The position numbers and the translations under genes are program-made. The notes under the pieces are model-generated. The model was not told the origin of the DNA, searched no databases, and saw only the letters and a list, made by a program, of their open reading frames with translations. Shown piece by piece: positions 11,552-35,915 of a stretch of DNA of 64,000 bases. The stretch's first letter is position 1; each line of letters starts with the position of its first letter. Source of the DNA: Ilex aquifolium (lineage: Eukaryota; Streptophyta; Magnoliopsida; Aquifoliales; Aquifoliaceae); NCBI GenBank assembly GCA_951799425.1, contig OX637394.1:35190001-35254000 (forward strand), in the 5' to 3' direction.

Positions 11552-11933
11552 AACCGGTATCCAACCGGTAACCGGTAACTCTTTGGAAAAATAAAAAAAT
11601 TAAATAATATTAAAAGAACACATTAATCAACGGTTCATTTTTCTTGTTAGACAGCTCTATGGTGGACATTGGATTTTGGTACTATACCGAAAATTCAATT
11701 GGTTGTACCGTAGTCGGGTCCTACGTAAACTCGCCTCCAGAACGTCCAAGTACACAAAACAAACGTCATCTGTTTTTCACAGCAACACCACGGTTTCCGA
11801 GACAAGCTTCGATGAGCAGTCTCCTAGCCGTGACTACTATTTATTTACACGCATTCACACAGTACAATACAAACTCACCAGCGACATCGTCGCATTCTCT
11901 CGTTCCCCCGCCCTCCCTCCCCCCCCCCCCCCC

Positions 11934-11971
<38 letters not shown>

Positions 11972-11983
11972 GCATCTTCATCT
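11552..11983 (+). promoter_or_regulatory. promoter and 5' leader region of the aspartate aminotransferase gene
   Basis: This is the unique sequence between the repeat field and the start codon. It contains three closely spaced ACCGGT hexamers (11553, 11564, 11571), an AT-rich TATTTATTTA stretch near 11838 that could serve as a TATA region, and a pyrimidine-rich leader just before the ATG at 11984. The transcription start cannot be fixed from sequence alone. Confidence 0.45.
11919..11971 (+). repeat. C-run plus (CT)n(CA)n microsatellite in the 5' leader
   Basis: A 16-C run (11919-11934) runs into a CT repeat and then a CA repeat ending 13 bases before the start codon of the aminotransferase. 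CT-rich leaders are common in plant genes. This tract is expected to vary in length between individuals. Confidence 0.9.
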
Positions 11984-23654
<11,671 letters not shown>

Positions 23655-24100
23655 GGATTCATTGCTGAAATACATACGGCTGAGAAATAATCAATTGAGA
23701 GGCCATGAAACTACCGAGCCTTTATTAATATCGGTAGACTTGTTTTCACTTTTTAATTCCTTGTAGATGGGAATCAACAGAGGTTTCTGCGCTTAACATA
23801 TATTCTGGTTCTTTTCTTCTTCCAGAAAAAATAAAAATAAGAGACTTGGACAACGTACCGTCATTTGGTAAACCATTGAAAAGAATCCAATTTTATTTTT
23901 CTCCAGTTTTGCAGACAGTATTTCTAGACTTTTGTAGTTTTTAGTAATTTAATTTAATAAATTGGAGCACGGGGTTCCGAGTACATCAGATGGATGACTG
24001 TAAGTTTTTTTTGTTGTTGTGAAGTATATCTATTAAGAGCTGATCAGCAGCCGAGTAGAAATCGCAGAAAGTGGAAATCCTTACGCGTTTGGCAAGTGGA
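23655..24100 (+). other. 3' UTR and downstream flank of the aminotransferase
   Basis: The T-rich stretch after the stop holds AATAAAAATAAG near 23829 and AATAAA near 23957, both usable as polyadenylation signals. The exact cleavage site cannot be told. Confidence 0.5.
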
Positions 24101-24110
24101 AATCCTTATG

Positions 24111-25668
24111 GGAGGGTTTATTTCCACCCTTTAAATGTCATTTTTCACTCTATTTAATTATCTTATTTTAAACTATTAAATTTTTTTCATCTATTTGTTA
24201 ATTATTAAATCCACTCCGTCTATATTTACTAATTAAAAATTAAATTTATTCAATTTTATTTCAACCTAATATAGAAGTAATAATTAAAATTTTGTTTTGG
24301 TGTATTATTTTGGTACAAAAATATTTCAAAAGTAGAAAAAATAATAATAATTTTTAAATATTAGTCAAAAATTGGTAAAAATATATGAAAATTTCTCAAA
24401 ATACTTTGAAATAATATAAATCACTTCAAAATATTGCAATTTCGCTTTACTTACTATTTTTGTTTTGGTTTTTTTGGTATATGTTTAATAGTTTAATTGA
24501 ATGGGTATATCTTCAAAGACACCCTCTTTTTTTTTTTTTAAATCTTCACTGACACTCTTTTTTAGATTAAAAATGTTAATTAGAATGCAATTTTCTAAAT
24601 TGCTTATGATATATTTAAAAAAAAAAATTCATTCACACCTTTTCTAGATAGACATATCTTCAATGAGACACTCTCTATTTTCTAAAATTCAATTCGAACT
24701 AATTAAAATTTATTTTTTATGTATTAAAATTTAAGTCGATTAAAAATTATATTTTTTATGCATTAAAATTTGAGCCAATTAAAATTCTATTCGAGACTCA
24801 AATTAAATTTTAATCAACTTGTATTAAATTTTAATCAACTTGCATTAAATTTTAATCGGTCCGAATTTTGATATATAAAAAAATATAAATTTTAATACAC
24901 AAAAAATAAAATTTGTTACGCAAAAAATAAATTTTAATCAACTTAAATTGAATTTTAATAAATAAAATAATATATAAATTTTAATCTACTCGAAACGAAT
25001 TTTAATCGGGACTAACAATTCAAGTAGAGCTCAAATTGATTCGAATTTTAATATGTAATCAACTCGAGTTGAATTTTAATTGACTCAAATTTTAATATGT
25101 AAAAAAAAATTTAATCAACTCGAATTTTAATATGTAGAAAAATAAATTTTAATCGGCTTGAATTTTAAACAAATGTTATGTAGAATGATTATTTGGGGCT
25201 TATGTAGGGGCAAATTTGACATTTAAGATAATTTATTTTTGTTATAAATGGTGATTTAATGGCAGGGGGTGTCAATGATGTTTAAATATAAACTAGAAAG
25301 GGTGTTAGTGATGTTTTTGATAATAGATGAGATGTTCTTGAAGATATGGTAAACTAGAAGGGATGTGACTGAAATTTTTTCTATATCAAAATATCTCAAA
25401 ATACCTCGAAATAATATAGATCACATCGGAACATTGAAATTTCACTTTAATTACTATTTTTGTTTTGATTTTTTTGATATATATTTAATAGTTTAATTAA
25501 ATGAGGATAAATAGAGTGACTTTAGTAGCTAATGGGGTGGACATAGATAAAGTGAACTTAATAGTTTAAAGCACCAGCCAAAAAAAAAAAAAAGGAACTT
25601 AATAGTTTAAAATAAGATGATTTAATGAAGTGAAAAAAAAGATTTAAGAGGTGAAAATAGTCCCACCC
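24111..25668. mobile_element. TIR element (Mutator-like MITE) with another element nested inside
   Basis: Ends are inverted and similar (GGAGGGTTTATTTCCACC at left; GGGTGGGACTATTTTCACC in reverse complement at right), continuing with TTATTTTAAACTATTAA on both arms. The flanking direct repeat AATCCTTATG is identical at 24101-24110 and 25669-25678. A 115-bp direct repeat lies within (24391-24505 and 25391-25506), flanking an 885-bp AT-rich core whose ends share the inverted phrase ATATCTTCAA. No coding capacity. Confidence 0.65.
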
Positions 25669-25805
25669 AATCCTTATGCGATTGGTACGTAGTTATTTTT
25701 TTATAAAAGAATGGAATCAAGGTGAGAATGAAATTAGGATTAAAAGTTGGAATAGAATTGAAAAGTTACTCAAATATTTAGATAAATAAATAATTCAAAA
25801 ATCCT

Positions 25806-25930
25806 TAGACTTGGACCTCGTTCCTGGACTTAGACCCGACCCTGAGCCATGACTTGGACCTGCCTGTGCCCGGACCTAGACCCGACCTGACCCCGATCCC
25901 GGATCTGACCTAACCCCGGACCCGACCCTA
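25806..25930. repeat. degenerate GGACCCGACC minisatellite
   Basis: Short imperfect repeats of GACTTGGACC, GACCCGACC and CCGGACC. This GC-rich patch is unlike its AT-rich surroundings. It includes no meaningful ORF. Confidence 0.6.
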
Positions 25931-27770
25931 GTTGAGGCCATGAAACATTTGACGATTCTTGGGAGGTTCCTAATAATTGAAAACCCCCATGGGTTATTTC
26001 CGGTGGTCCGGATTTTTGAATGTAACCCGACGAGTATGAGGTTAGGAGTCTGAGAAAAAGGTTTTTGTGATGAAAACAGTCTAGTACTTACCCATTTGAA
26101 GACGTGAATTTGATCCACATGCATCACTCAATTACTAATGTTCTCTTTTTTATTTAGGACAGTTTGATATTTTAACGTAGGATAGTTTTGGAAGCGGTAG
26201 AGGTGGACACCTATGTGAAATTTGCGGGGCTCGATCCTCGTAAATGTTGCATTAAGAAACGGCAATGTAATACCCCTTCTTGCGTTATGAAAGAATTATA
26301 CAAGAACCCTCTGATATTTTGGAAATCACATGAATGTCACATGGCTTGCATGGTAATAGAGATATCACATATGGCTTTTAATTTTTTTTTAACTCGGTTA
26401 AATAATGATAAAATGGGTATATTATTTAACAAAAAACTCTGATAAAAGATTAGTGTATCCTTTTCTAATGCCAAAGGATCATCTTATTATTTACCAAAAC
26501 TCAGATGTAGTCCAAGTTATTTACCCACAGAATTTTTTGCATTCCACAGTGACGGGATAAGGTTGTTGGATCAACTCTTTCACGTCCTATTTTTTTCTTT
26601 TAAAATAAATAACGTGATCATAAAAAAATTCAATTATTTCATAAAAAAATGAAGTCGAGTTTAAATTCGAAGAAAAGCCATTAAGAAAATATTCAATTTA
26701 GGTTTACATAAAACACCACTTTCCAAATTCTCGGCAACTTTATTAAATGAAAATAGTGAAAATTGGATAAAAGTCTATTCTGATGCTCTTTTAAGTCATT
26801 AAGTTCAAGCAAAGTACTTATAAGGCATTAAGGTAATGTCATTTACTTTTTTTTTTTTTGTCTTTTAATCCAATCTAATTGAATCATTTTTTTTTACTAG
26901 AGTACCTTAGAGTATATCTTGCTAATTTTATCATTTTTCACTGAAATTGAAAACTTGCCCGCACACTGACACAAGGCAATGATGATGAGTGCAAGGTTTT
27001 TGTTGTGGGTGGTTAAGAGTAAGATTGAGCTGAGATTGGTTTATTATGGTTGTGTTTCTCTAAAATCTGTTGTTATCGATAGAGGGAACTCAATTGACAT
27101 ATAATTTTCAGGTGATTGCTAGCGATGGGTTCAATTGCCTTATTTCAAGGCTTTCTTGGATGAAATTTAAAGTAGTAAGCAACACACATAATTGTGAACT
27201 AATAAAAGAGAATCCCATTATTAATCCAATCGAAGGGTTTTTAGTTATAGAAAGACTGAATTAACTGTCTTGATTACAATAATAACTACTTCATAAAAAC
27301 TAACTTAACACTACTCCTAAAACTGCCCAGATCGTGGGCCTTGTGAGGGTTTGAATGTGTCCTTCAACTTCCTCATTTTCTGCTTTTTATAGTCATTATG
27401 CTCGATGGTTTCACCTTCATTGACAGTTATCTAACTTGTAACTCCCTAGACAATTATTCATCTTTCAAATAAAGCTGTGTCTAACAATTTCCCGCATTTT
27501 CTCATATTCAGTCACGTGGTTTATTCTTTAATACCCGCAATTCATTAGGTGTTGGTGCATCAGACATTCTCATAATTTTACATTTTAGGTCCAAACAATG
27601 TAATCTTAATTAAGTCAAATAAGTGAACAGTCATCACCGTTGCCTTTCTTAAACACTTACTTAAAGAGCTCTTACAGCTGAACTGTTCACTTTGCTCTTC
27701 TTCACTCGCTTCCTACTTCTTATTCTCATTCCCTTTATTTCTTCTCGGCGATTCTCCTTCTGATATCCTG
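25931..27770. other. intergenic, no gene recognised
   Basis: AT-rich sequence with short ORFs only. Nothing here resembles a known protein, and no repeat structure was seen apart from homopolymer runs. Confidence 0.4.
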
Positions 27771-27771
27771 A

Positions 27772-28828
27772 ATGGCTCCAAAGAGACAAAGTCCTCCATC
27801 ACCAACCTCTTCTGAAATCCCCTTTTTGCCAAGGTTTCCTACTGAGATCAAACAAGCTACGAGTAACTCTGCAGACCATAGGGTTCTGATTCCTTTTCCC
27901 AGTTCAAGTGGGGTTCTTGCTCTTGGCCTTTCCTTCAAATCGTATGTTTGCAAAGGGTTCTCTAATTATTATCCCGTCCATGAGGGCAAAACCCTAATGC
28001 TGAACCAATCCCAACTCGCATGAAAATCATGAAATCAAGGAACTATCATACTCTGCTCATGAATCAATCCTGACCAACGCTGGGTCAATTGGGTTACCAA
28101 GATGGATACTCACTATGCCTCTCAATGGAGACGTTTGAGCATTTTTGAAATGATCAAGCTTTCCACCTATGGAGGTAAATGCTTGCCTCTCTACTGACGC
28201 CAATCGTGACTTTGTCAATATTCCCTCTAGCATAGGATATAACGACGTCGTCAACCGTTTCTTTGCCTCTCAATCCCTTACTCCTTCGTTTGTAGAACAC
28301 GTTGCCTTTCTCCTTCATTGGCTCTGTCGATTTGTCTTGTGTGTTCCTAGTTTTAAGGTGACCAGGGAATATGTTGGAGTGGCCATTCAATTGGCCAACC
28401 AAAAGAAACTTGCCTTGGCCCCGTTTGTTTTAGGGGCATTGTACAGAGGCCTATTCAATTTGATCGAAAATAGAATCACCGCCAGCTGTGGAGGCCCTTT
28501 CTAGCTCTTCCAAGCGTGGCTCTATGCCTACTTCCCTGAGGTCTAGCCCCTTGAAACCTTGCCCAACCTTAAGTACGACCATCAGAACTATGTCAATCAA
28601 TTTCTATCTGCCCCACCCTTATACACCGAAAAAACCTTTGATTTCTATTTCAGAAACTTCTTTGCTCTTAGTAAAGATAGGAAAAACTCTCTATGTACTC
28701 CTTTCTCCAATCTTCTCTATTCTACTTCCCTTGTTGAGCCATTCTTTGCCAATCTAGACACTGCCTCAGATGAACCTGGTTCTGTATTGATTACTTTCAA
28801 TTCAATCGACTTTTATTCTTCAAAGTAA
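27772..28828 (+). pseudogene. plant mobile domain (PMD, aminotransferase-like) pseudogene
   Basis: Opens MAPKRQSPPSPTSS. After a frameshift the next frame carries FVEHVAFLLHWLCRFVL, then VTREYVGVAIQLANQKKLAL and FVLGALYRGL (28169-28504), followed by a broken LFQAWLYAYFPEV and a third frame to 28828. The EHVAFLxxWL...LAPxVLxxLYRGL...WLYAYFPE pattern is diagnostic of the PMD family (Pfam PMD). These domains sit in Mutator-like and gypsy elements and in some host proteins such as MAIN. At least two frame breaks make it a pseudogene. It abuts an Athila-type LTR end. Confidence 0.75.
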
Positions 28829-28829
28829 A

Positions 28830-29105
28830 ATCCTCCGGTTGATTACACAGGTGTTGGACGTCAACTGAGATAATGAATAATTGCATAAACATAATTTTCA
28901 TACATAGGATTATTCCCTGATCCCGATGTTAGGAAATATTCTTTTAACCAATACTTTTGATTTAAGTTCTTTCTTTTTTCCTTCCTAAGTCTAAATTCAA
29001 GTTGCCTATGGATCGACCTCGGTCTTACCGAGTATTACTACTTTTTGACTACCTGCACTTGGATGTACCTTTTGGGATCAAACAAGTTTTAGCGCCGTTT
29101 GTAGG
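28830..29105 (+). mobile_element. LTR 3' end and primer-binding site of a decayed gypsy element
   Basis: The sequence resembling a U5 ends CAAACA near 29085 and is followed by TTTTAGCGCCGTTTGTAGGGGA. That is a mutated form of the TGGCGCCGTTGCCGGGGA primer site seen at 36279-36296 and 55073-55090. The gag frame starts about 200 bp downstream, as expected. The LTR's left end was not found and may be lost to the PMD pseudogene. Confidence 0.55.
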
Positions 29106-29299
29106 GGACTTCTTTGACGAGTTCAGGAAGCTGGAAAGAAGAATATGCCTTCACTATGAACTACTTGGAGAATTCTAGTATCCGAGTACTTTCGTTCCAT
29201 ATCTTTACGAATTATGTTAATTTAATTTTTTTGATTTTTGTTTATTATCTGTTAGTTGGAGTAATTTTTGTGTTTAATTTTATTAAAAGTTGTTAGTAG

Positions 29300-31160
29300 T
29301 TGTTTGCATTCAGTAGTAAGATCATCTTTTGCATGTCTGATGGAGAAACTTCAGACTTTGAGAACAAATCTTCTCTTCAAGAGTCTGTTGGTTCATCTGC
29401 GTCAGACCATTTTGATAATTCTGTTTTAGCCCCCACATTTGATCTAAGTAGAATGGGTAGTATGGAGAATCCTACAAACCCTCAAAATAATTGTGTTCAT
29501 ATGCATCAAAACAATAATCGAGGCCAAGAGGTTGACCAAAAGGTCAGAACTCTGAGGGACTATCTGCATCCCAAATGGAGCTGTGTCCCGTCATGCTTTG
29601 ATTTTCTTGCTAATACCAATAGGTTCACGATTAAGCCTAGTACCAGATAACTCTTAACTCAATTCCACGGGCTTGATTATGAAAATTCTTACCTTCACAT
29701 GAAAGAATTTGAGGACATTTGCAGAATCTTTCAGGATAACACTAAGTTAGCCAAGCTGAAGCTTTTTCCCTTTTTCTTGAAAGATAAAGCCAAGCAATGG
29801 CTTAACATCCTTAAACCTCATTATATTCTAGATTGGTCCACCCTTCAGAATTTGTTTTTTTAAGAAATTCTTCCCCATTCACACCACAAATGCTTTGAAA
29901 CACCATATAATGAATTTTTCAGTTAAGGAGGGAGAAACCTTCTACCAGTGTTGGGAACGGTTCAAAGAACTTCTCCATGCTTGTCCTCATCACGGGTTTT
30001 AGAGTTGGACCCTTGTCGATTTTTTTATGACTCACTCCCTACCCATATGCATTAGTTTGTTGAAATAATGTTCCAAGGAGAATTCATGGACAAGAATCCC
30101 AATGAAGCGTTCGAGTTTTTTGACACGCTTTCTGAGATTTCCTAGAAGTGGGACTCGGTTTCACCTACTCTGACCCAGAGTTAGTCTACCACTTCCCATG
30201 GGGAAAATACATTTTGAGAGAGGATGATGATTTACGGGCTAAGATGGATACTTTGTCTTGAAAGCTTGGGGCTTTAGAGATGAAGAAAGTCAATGATATT
30301 GCTATTGTTCCACCCACAGAGCATACATGTGGGATATGTGCTTTGGTAGGGCATTCTATTGAGGAATGCCCTACGATACCCACTTTTTAGGAAGTTCTGT
30401 TGGAGTAATCCAATGCAGTTTCTGGGTATCAAAAACCATATAATAATCCTTATTCTGAAACGTACAATTCAAGGTGATGACAACACCCGAATTTTGGTTG
30501 GAGGAATAACCAACATCAGCAAGTCCCACCATAAGCACCACAAGCTCCATTACCACCACAGCAAAATCATTATCCACCCTACCAGCCACTTCACTAACGT
30601 AGTCTTGAGGATACCCTGAATTAGTTCATGCAGGCTCAAATGAAATACAATATACAAAACAATCAGGCCTTCAATGACTTCAAATATATGACCTCGCAAT
30701 CCCTTGCGGATATGAAATGTTACTACAAAAGATGACTCAGTCGATGGCTATCCAAGAGAAGAGCAAGTTTCCTGCCTAGCCAAAGCCTCCACAGAGTCAG
30801 TTCCATGTAGGTAATTTTACTCCCATGGACCCTTCAAATGAATAAGTCCAAGTTGTCACCACTCTTCAGAATGGAAAAGTCATAGATAAATCCATACCAC
30901 AGGCACCCATTGAACCCGATCCTACGCTTGTGGTACCATCTATTCCAATCTATACTGATGAGATTAAGTTTGGAGAGGTTGAGGAGCCTCTATGTCCTAT
31001 TCCTAATCCCTTCCCTCAAACAATCAAAAAACCACAGAAGCTAAGAAATCATGCTAATATTTACGAGCTTTTCAAGCTAGTAAAGATTAATATTTCGCTT
31101 CTAGATGCCATCAAGCAGGTCCCTTCATATGCCAAGTTCCTAAAGGACTTGTGCACTGTG
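29300..31160 (+). pseudogene. Athila-type gypsy gag, decayed
   Basis: The gag protein would form the particle of a Ty3/gypsy retrotransposon. Readable parts: VRTLRDYLHPKWSCVP (29540-29590), YLHMKEFEDICRIF (29690 on), KLKLFPFFLKDKAKQWLN (29755 on), GETFYQCWERFKELLHACPH (29930 on), and a CX2CX4HX4C zinc knuckle CGICALVGHSIEEC at 30328-30369. Several in-frame stops and shifts break it. Parallel phrases occur in the intact-looking gag at 51.4-53.1 kb, which sets the family. Confidence 0.8.
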
Positions 31161-31299
31161 AAATGAAATTAGAATGTTCAAAAAAGGTCCTTTTTGATAG
31201 AACATGCGAGTGCCACCATACAACACAAGACTCCTGTTAAGTATAAGGATTCAGGGTGTCCTACAATTTCTTGTATTATAGGGAATTTCAAGATTGAGC

Positions 31300-31694
31300 A
31301 GTCTTTGCTTGATTTTGGAGCAAGTGTCAATCTAATTCCCTATTCTGTCTAACAACAATTGGGTTTTGGCAAGCTCAAGCCTACACGTATCACATTGCAG
31401 TTGATAGAACGGTCTGTTAAACTTCCTAAGGGAATAGTTGAAGATGTCCTTGTCTAGGCAGATAAGTTCTACTTCCCTATGGATTTCATCGTGTTAGATA
31501 CCCAGCCTGTTGCACACTTGGGGAATCAAATTCCCATTATTCTTGGTCGACCCTTCCTTACTACTTCTAATGCTCTCATTAATTACAAGAATGGAGTCAT
31601 GAAATTTTCATTCGGGAATATGACTCTTGAGTTCCATATCTTTGATATAGCTAAACAATCGAGTGAGGAGGATGAAGTGAGAGAGATGACTTGA
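31300..31694 (+). pseudogene. Athila-type retroviral-like aspartic protease fragment
   Basis: Contains LLDFGASVNLIPYSV, a variant of the D-S/L-G active-site loop, then KPTRITLQL and DFIVLDTQPVAHLGNQIPII with LGRPFLTTSNALIN. It matches the protease at 50673-51278 position for position. Two stops interrupt it. It ends abruptly at 31694 where LTR-like sequence of another element begins, so this element was truncated by or at that junction. Confidence 0.8.
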
Positions 31695-32960
31695 TCTTAA
31701 TCATGCACACCCAAGTATAAGTGGTCAACTTGTAATATATCTCGGTAGAGTCCAAGATTCCTCAGGGAGCTTTCTGTGGGAATTTTAAACAGAAAAGATG
31801 AATTAAACCTAGAGAAAGATTGTTGAAAAATGGATTTTGGTGTGTGCTTGGTGAATGAAAAAATAGAATGCTTAAAAATAGATTTTACTTGCAATAAATT
31901 AAAAAAGGTGCTATTTAGTTTGGGGATCGAGACATGTGTGCCATTGCTTGAGTTTATGATAGTGCCACCATACTATAACTAACTCCCGTGTCAACTGTAA
32001 GTCAATTAGAAGGTATTTATATATTAAACCATAACACATCAATTGTCAAGTTTACCGGAAGGTCTATACACCATACAACAACCAATTACCCTAGCAAACC
32101 TGAAGGCTAAAATAACCATTTAGAAGTTTACTTTGATAATTGACCGAAAGGTCTATGATTCGATGAAGTTTAGAATTAAAAGCATTGGATATGGCGAGAC
32201 TTAACCAGCCTATACATAATCTCCAAAATCTTTACATAATGCCCAACTTAGTAGGTTGTTGACTCATGCATTGGAGTACATAACATAAGAAAGATGAAAT
32301 GAAAATGAAAATGAAGACCTAGCTCGGTACTTGCATGGACCATGAGCATAACCTAAATTATACACTAGTATACAAAGTACAAAACATTAAAGAAGGTACC
32401 ATCCATTATTTAAGGGAGGTATAAAACAATAAAACATGGAGAACAAAATTGTACTTTCATTACTCAAGTAATATTACACGAGTCTTCACCCCTCACTAAA
32501 GAGCAAATAAGAAATTACCCACTCTTCATGGCTGTGGAAAAGCTAAAAAAGTGGGAGAACCTCATTCCTCCAAGTGAGGTAGTCTTCAAAATACAAAATT
32601 AAAAAGGCTAAAACAAACTCTTCCCTAAAGTGTAATTGAAGCACCCCCACTCTTCTTAACCAAGGCAAGAAAGAGCATTAAAGAAATGTAGAAGGGAGAG
32701 AATTGGTTAGGGAGATAATTTCTTCAAGTATTGAACCACCCTTAAATGCTAGGAAGGGTCAGATATTTATGGAGCTCCATGGGCGGCAACTAGTGGTAGA
32801 AGGAACCAATAGGAAGCAACCTTGGTAGAGAAGAAAAGGTAAGTCGGTGTAACACACTCCACTTGTGCAATATTCACCATATTTTTATAAAAACTTGTGT
32901 GCGCGTGCATGTGTGTGTGCGTGCATGTGTGTGTGTCATTCTTCATTATTTCAAAAATTT
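31695..32960 (-). mobile_element. probable LTR of element E2 (left end of the minus-strand nest)
   Basis: Non-coding, beginning near TGCACACCCAAGTATAAG. It contains the leader-type phrase GATTCCTCAGGGAGC (31760), which recalls TCCTCAGGGAATGAGG in the other Athila LTRs here. It lies at the expected 3' side of the E2 spacer and third ORF. The right boundary, primer site and polypurine tract were not found. A GT/GCATGT microsatellite is at 32896-32937. Confidence 0.45.
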
Positions 32961-33059
32961 GGAGAATAACACAGCTTTTCTTGCAGCTTCGCAAAATTAG
33001 CCTAGATGTCAATCCTTTCCAGGAAATCACTCAGCAAATAATACACTCCAGCTTTAGTG

Positions 33060-34240
33060 ACTGGTCACTCAAAATTTATATGTGATAAGAATATTGTAAA
33101 TCAAAGCAAAGAATTTCACATGTAAAAATTCAAAGGACAGTTTTTGAATAAAATTTGGACTTTGGCATAATCTCATGGAAGAATATCAACACTAAAATCA
33201 AGAAATATCATTAACTATCCCCCATGCATTAGGTGAAAAAGAATCACACTTGCTTGTATATTCTGGAATCAAAAAAGACTTTCTTTCTCAAGGTTGTAAC
33301 GTGGCTAGGGGTAAGTGGGTAACGAAATGATGGACATAAGGAGTTCAAAAAGGCTATCCAATTATATTTCAATTTATGAACATAATCTCCTTTCATTTTT
33401 CTTCACTTTGCCCCTTTAGGAACATGCTCAACTTCCCATGGTTTTTTTTTTCTTTCTAGAATTTACAATGAAGCTTTGCTTGATTAGTCTTCTTTCTTTG
33501 CAAGACTTCTTTTTCTTTCTTTATCTATTTTTCTTTTTTCAACCACATTCTTTCTTCTTTTCTTTATCCATCTATTTTTTGTTTTTTCAACCACATTCTT
33601 TCTCTTTTTCTTTCTCTATAATCTTCTTTTAAGAGAATGTGCAAGAAAATTAGATGGCTAAGGTATGTTTATTAATTTTCCATTGGCTTGGTTAAAAACA
33701 TGGCTTAAAGAAAAGAATTTTTCATTTTAAGGCTCAAACGTGGCTGACTAAGGATATAATTTTGCAAAAAAAAAAAAAAAATGGATAAGACTTCAAATAA
33801 TATCACAAATGGCCTAAGATCATTTTCCAAAATGTAACCCATGTATAACTCTCATATGAATTTGCGAGGGGGATTGTCAACATATTACTCAATAAGTGCT
33901 AAATAAAATCAAAGATAATGAGATTATTCAAAGAATTAAAGCTACATTGAAATTCTTACTTGAGTAAATGTTTAAAATCTCTCCAAAGAAGATAGGCTCA
34001 AAAGCTGCACATGGTATCTACATCTCCACTATGTATTTAAGCTTCCAAAGAACTATGTTATTTCAAAATATTTTCAAAGAATAGCAAAACATAGTGTGCA
34101 TAAAATGATAAGTTTCCAATAAAAATATAGGAACAGTACATAAGTAAAGACTGAAATTCCCTTATGAGTTGTATAGGGTTACACCTACAAGTAGATAGAA
34201 TGCTAAAACAATCTTAACGTGATTTGCATGTGGTATTCTA
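33060..34240 (-). other. non-coding spacer of element E2
   Basis: Shares TTTGGCATAATCTCATG (33171) and GTGCAAGAAAATTAGATGGC (33638) with the spacers of E3 (60368, 60770) and, for the first phrase, of element M (42671). A CT/TTTC-rich tract runs from 33430 to 33630. This conserved spacer lies between the third ORF and the LTR in this element. No ORF. Confidence 0.65.
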
Positions 34241-34242
34241 TC

Positions 34243-35511
34243 CTAACATAAAAATTTCAGAACCAACAGAAATCCAAAATAAAACCAAAATACGAAATTA
34301 CTGTAGCATGCAAAAAGTAAATTGTCTAGAGAGAGAAAAAGATAGATACTGAAAGGGTTCAAAAGAGCTAGGCCAAGCCTATGCTGAAGATGGTGGTACT
34401 CCAGCTCTCCTTCCCAAGTGGCTGAGAATTTCCTGCTAAGTTGCTTGAATCTCTCTCTGAGTTGCTTCAAATTGTCCTATTCTTTTCTCCAGACTCATCA
34501 GTATCCGTCTGTTAGTTCTCTTGTCGATTGGCATCGGTGGTGGCTCATAACCAGCTTCCTGCTTCTGAAACTTTGTCTCCTCCTCATGCACATCATCCGC
34601 TAGGTGCATTGGTGGTATATCTGGCCGGACTCCTTGCTATCCCCCATGGCTATTTTTCAATGAAATGACATTCAAATGTGCCAATCCTTCCACAGTAGTC
34701 CAAGTAGGATCTATAACAACACCTTCTACACAGATTAGTCACCAAAATAGCAAAAGGCAGTGAAGATTTCTTGTTTTTAACCGTCAAAATCATTTGGTGC
34801 ATAATCAGTGTAGGAAGATCAATAGTAAGGGCCAACACCAAAGGCATAAAAAACTAAGCCTTGTCAATATAAATCTGATTTTTCTGAGACTGGGGCATCA
34901 GATTAGCAACTACAATCAAGTTTAAAATGCGTTATTTATTTATTCAATCACCTTGCTTAATAAATTTTCCATGCCTTTCCCAGACATACTCAAGATCACC
35001 AGTCAATTCAATATCAATATCAGGCATTGGAGGGGGTTAAGAGGGAACTGGGCACCAATCTCTCTGTTAATAGGTTTCAATTGATCAAAAATGGTGGCCA
35101 TATTGACTTGGAATGTTCTCCCCCTAACAAAAGTTTCAAATGTCCTGACATCAATGATCTGTGCATTACTATAAAACTCTCTAACCACACACTCATATGC
35201 CACATCCATAGTTTTCATATAATCAATCCATCCCCGCATTTCTAAATTCTGCCTAATATTTAAATGCACAAAACCCTCAGATATTACAGCTCTTTTAGTA
35301 ATAATAGTTTTGGAAAAAAAAAGAATCGTTCATACCACAGTTGCTGATCAAGATTTTCGAACATATTGACATCGTATTCATAATGAACCTGAGGTTGTTC
35401 TGGAGGAATTTGAGATTCTGGACTCCTTGGGGGTGGTGGAGGTGCTCCTCGCCTTGGACAACTTGATGAAGTCTCACCTTTGTGAGCAATGGAGTTTTTC
35501 CTTGGACCCAT
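34243..35511 (-). pseudogene. third ORF of element E2 (putative plant transposon protein family), decayed
   Basis: Starts MGPRKNSIAHKGETSSS at 35511 with a Pro-rich segment, then (new frame, 35269) LEMRGWIDYMKTMDVAYECV and VREFYSNAQIIDVRTFETFV. Further pieces lie at 34650-34847 and 34243-34470. It parallels the third ORF of E3, which has NMEARGWFMYMRNGGEAVKD and LVREFYSDAEIVNG. This domain is common in plant gypsy elements after pol; its function is unknown. Multiple stops. Confidence 0.7.
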
Positions 35512-35915
35512 GGAAGTTCTTGAGATTTCTTGAAGAAAAGTGGGTTTTGAAAGATTTTAATTGGTGAATCTTCTTCAAATCCCTTGGGTTTTTGTTAGAT
35601 GGACTAGAAATTGAAGAAAAGGTGATGGGTATTGAAAATATGAGGTTTGGGAGAAGTTTTGGGGTCTAATTTTTTGAAAAAACTGATGTGAACCGTCCGA
35701 ACGATGCAGTGGCATCTGGACGATGCTAGCCTACTGTTTTTCTGGCTTTGGCTCTCCTGTTGACATGCTGATTTTCCCCTTTTTTTGCAATATTAATCTT
35801 GCAAATAAAAGTCTGTCATTACTTTGCTAAAATAACCTATTTACATTAAAAGTCCTATTTTAACATACCTATCAAATCTTAAAAACATAAAATAACATAC
35901 TCACTTTGATACTCA

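Noticed and set aside
33438..33632. Phe-rich 64-residue ORF resembling a membrane peptide
   Set aside because: It is a translation of a CT/TTTC-rich tract that is part of the Athila spacer; the same tract appears at 42.9-43.1 kb.
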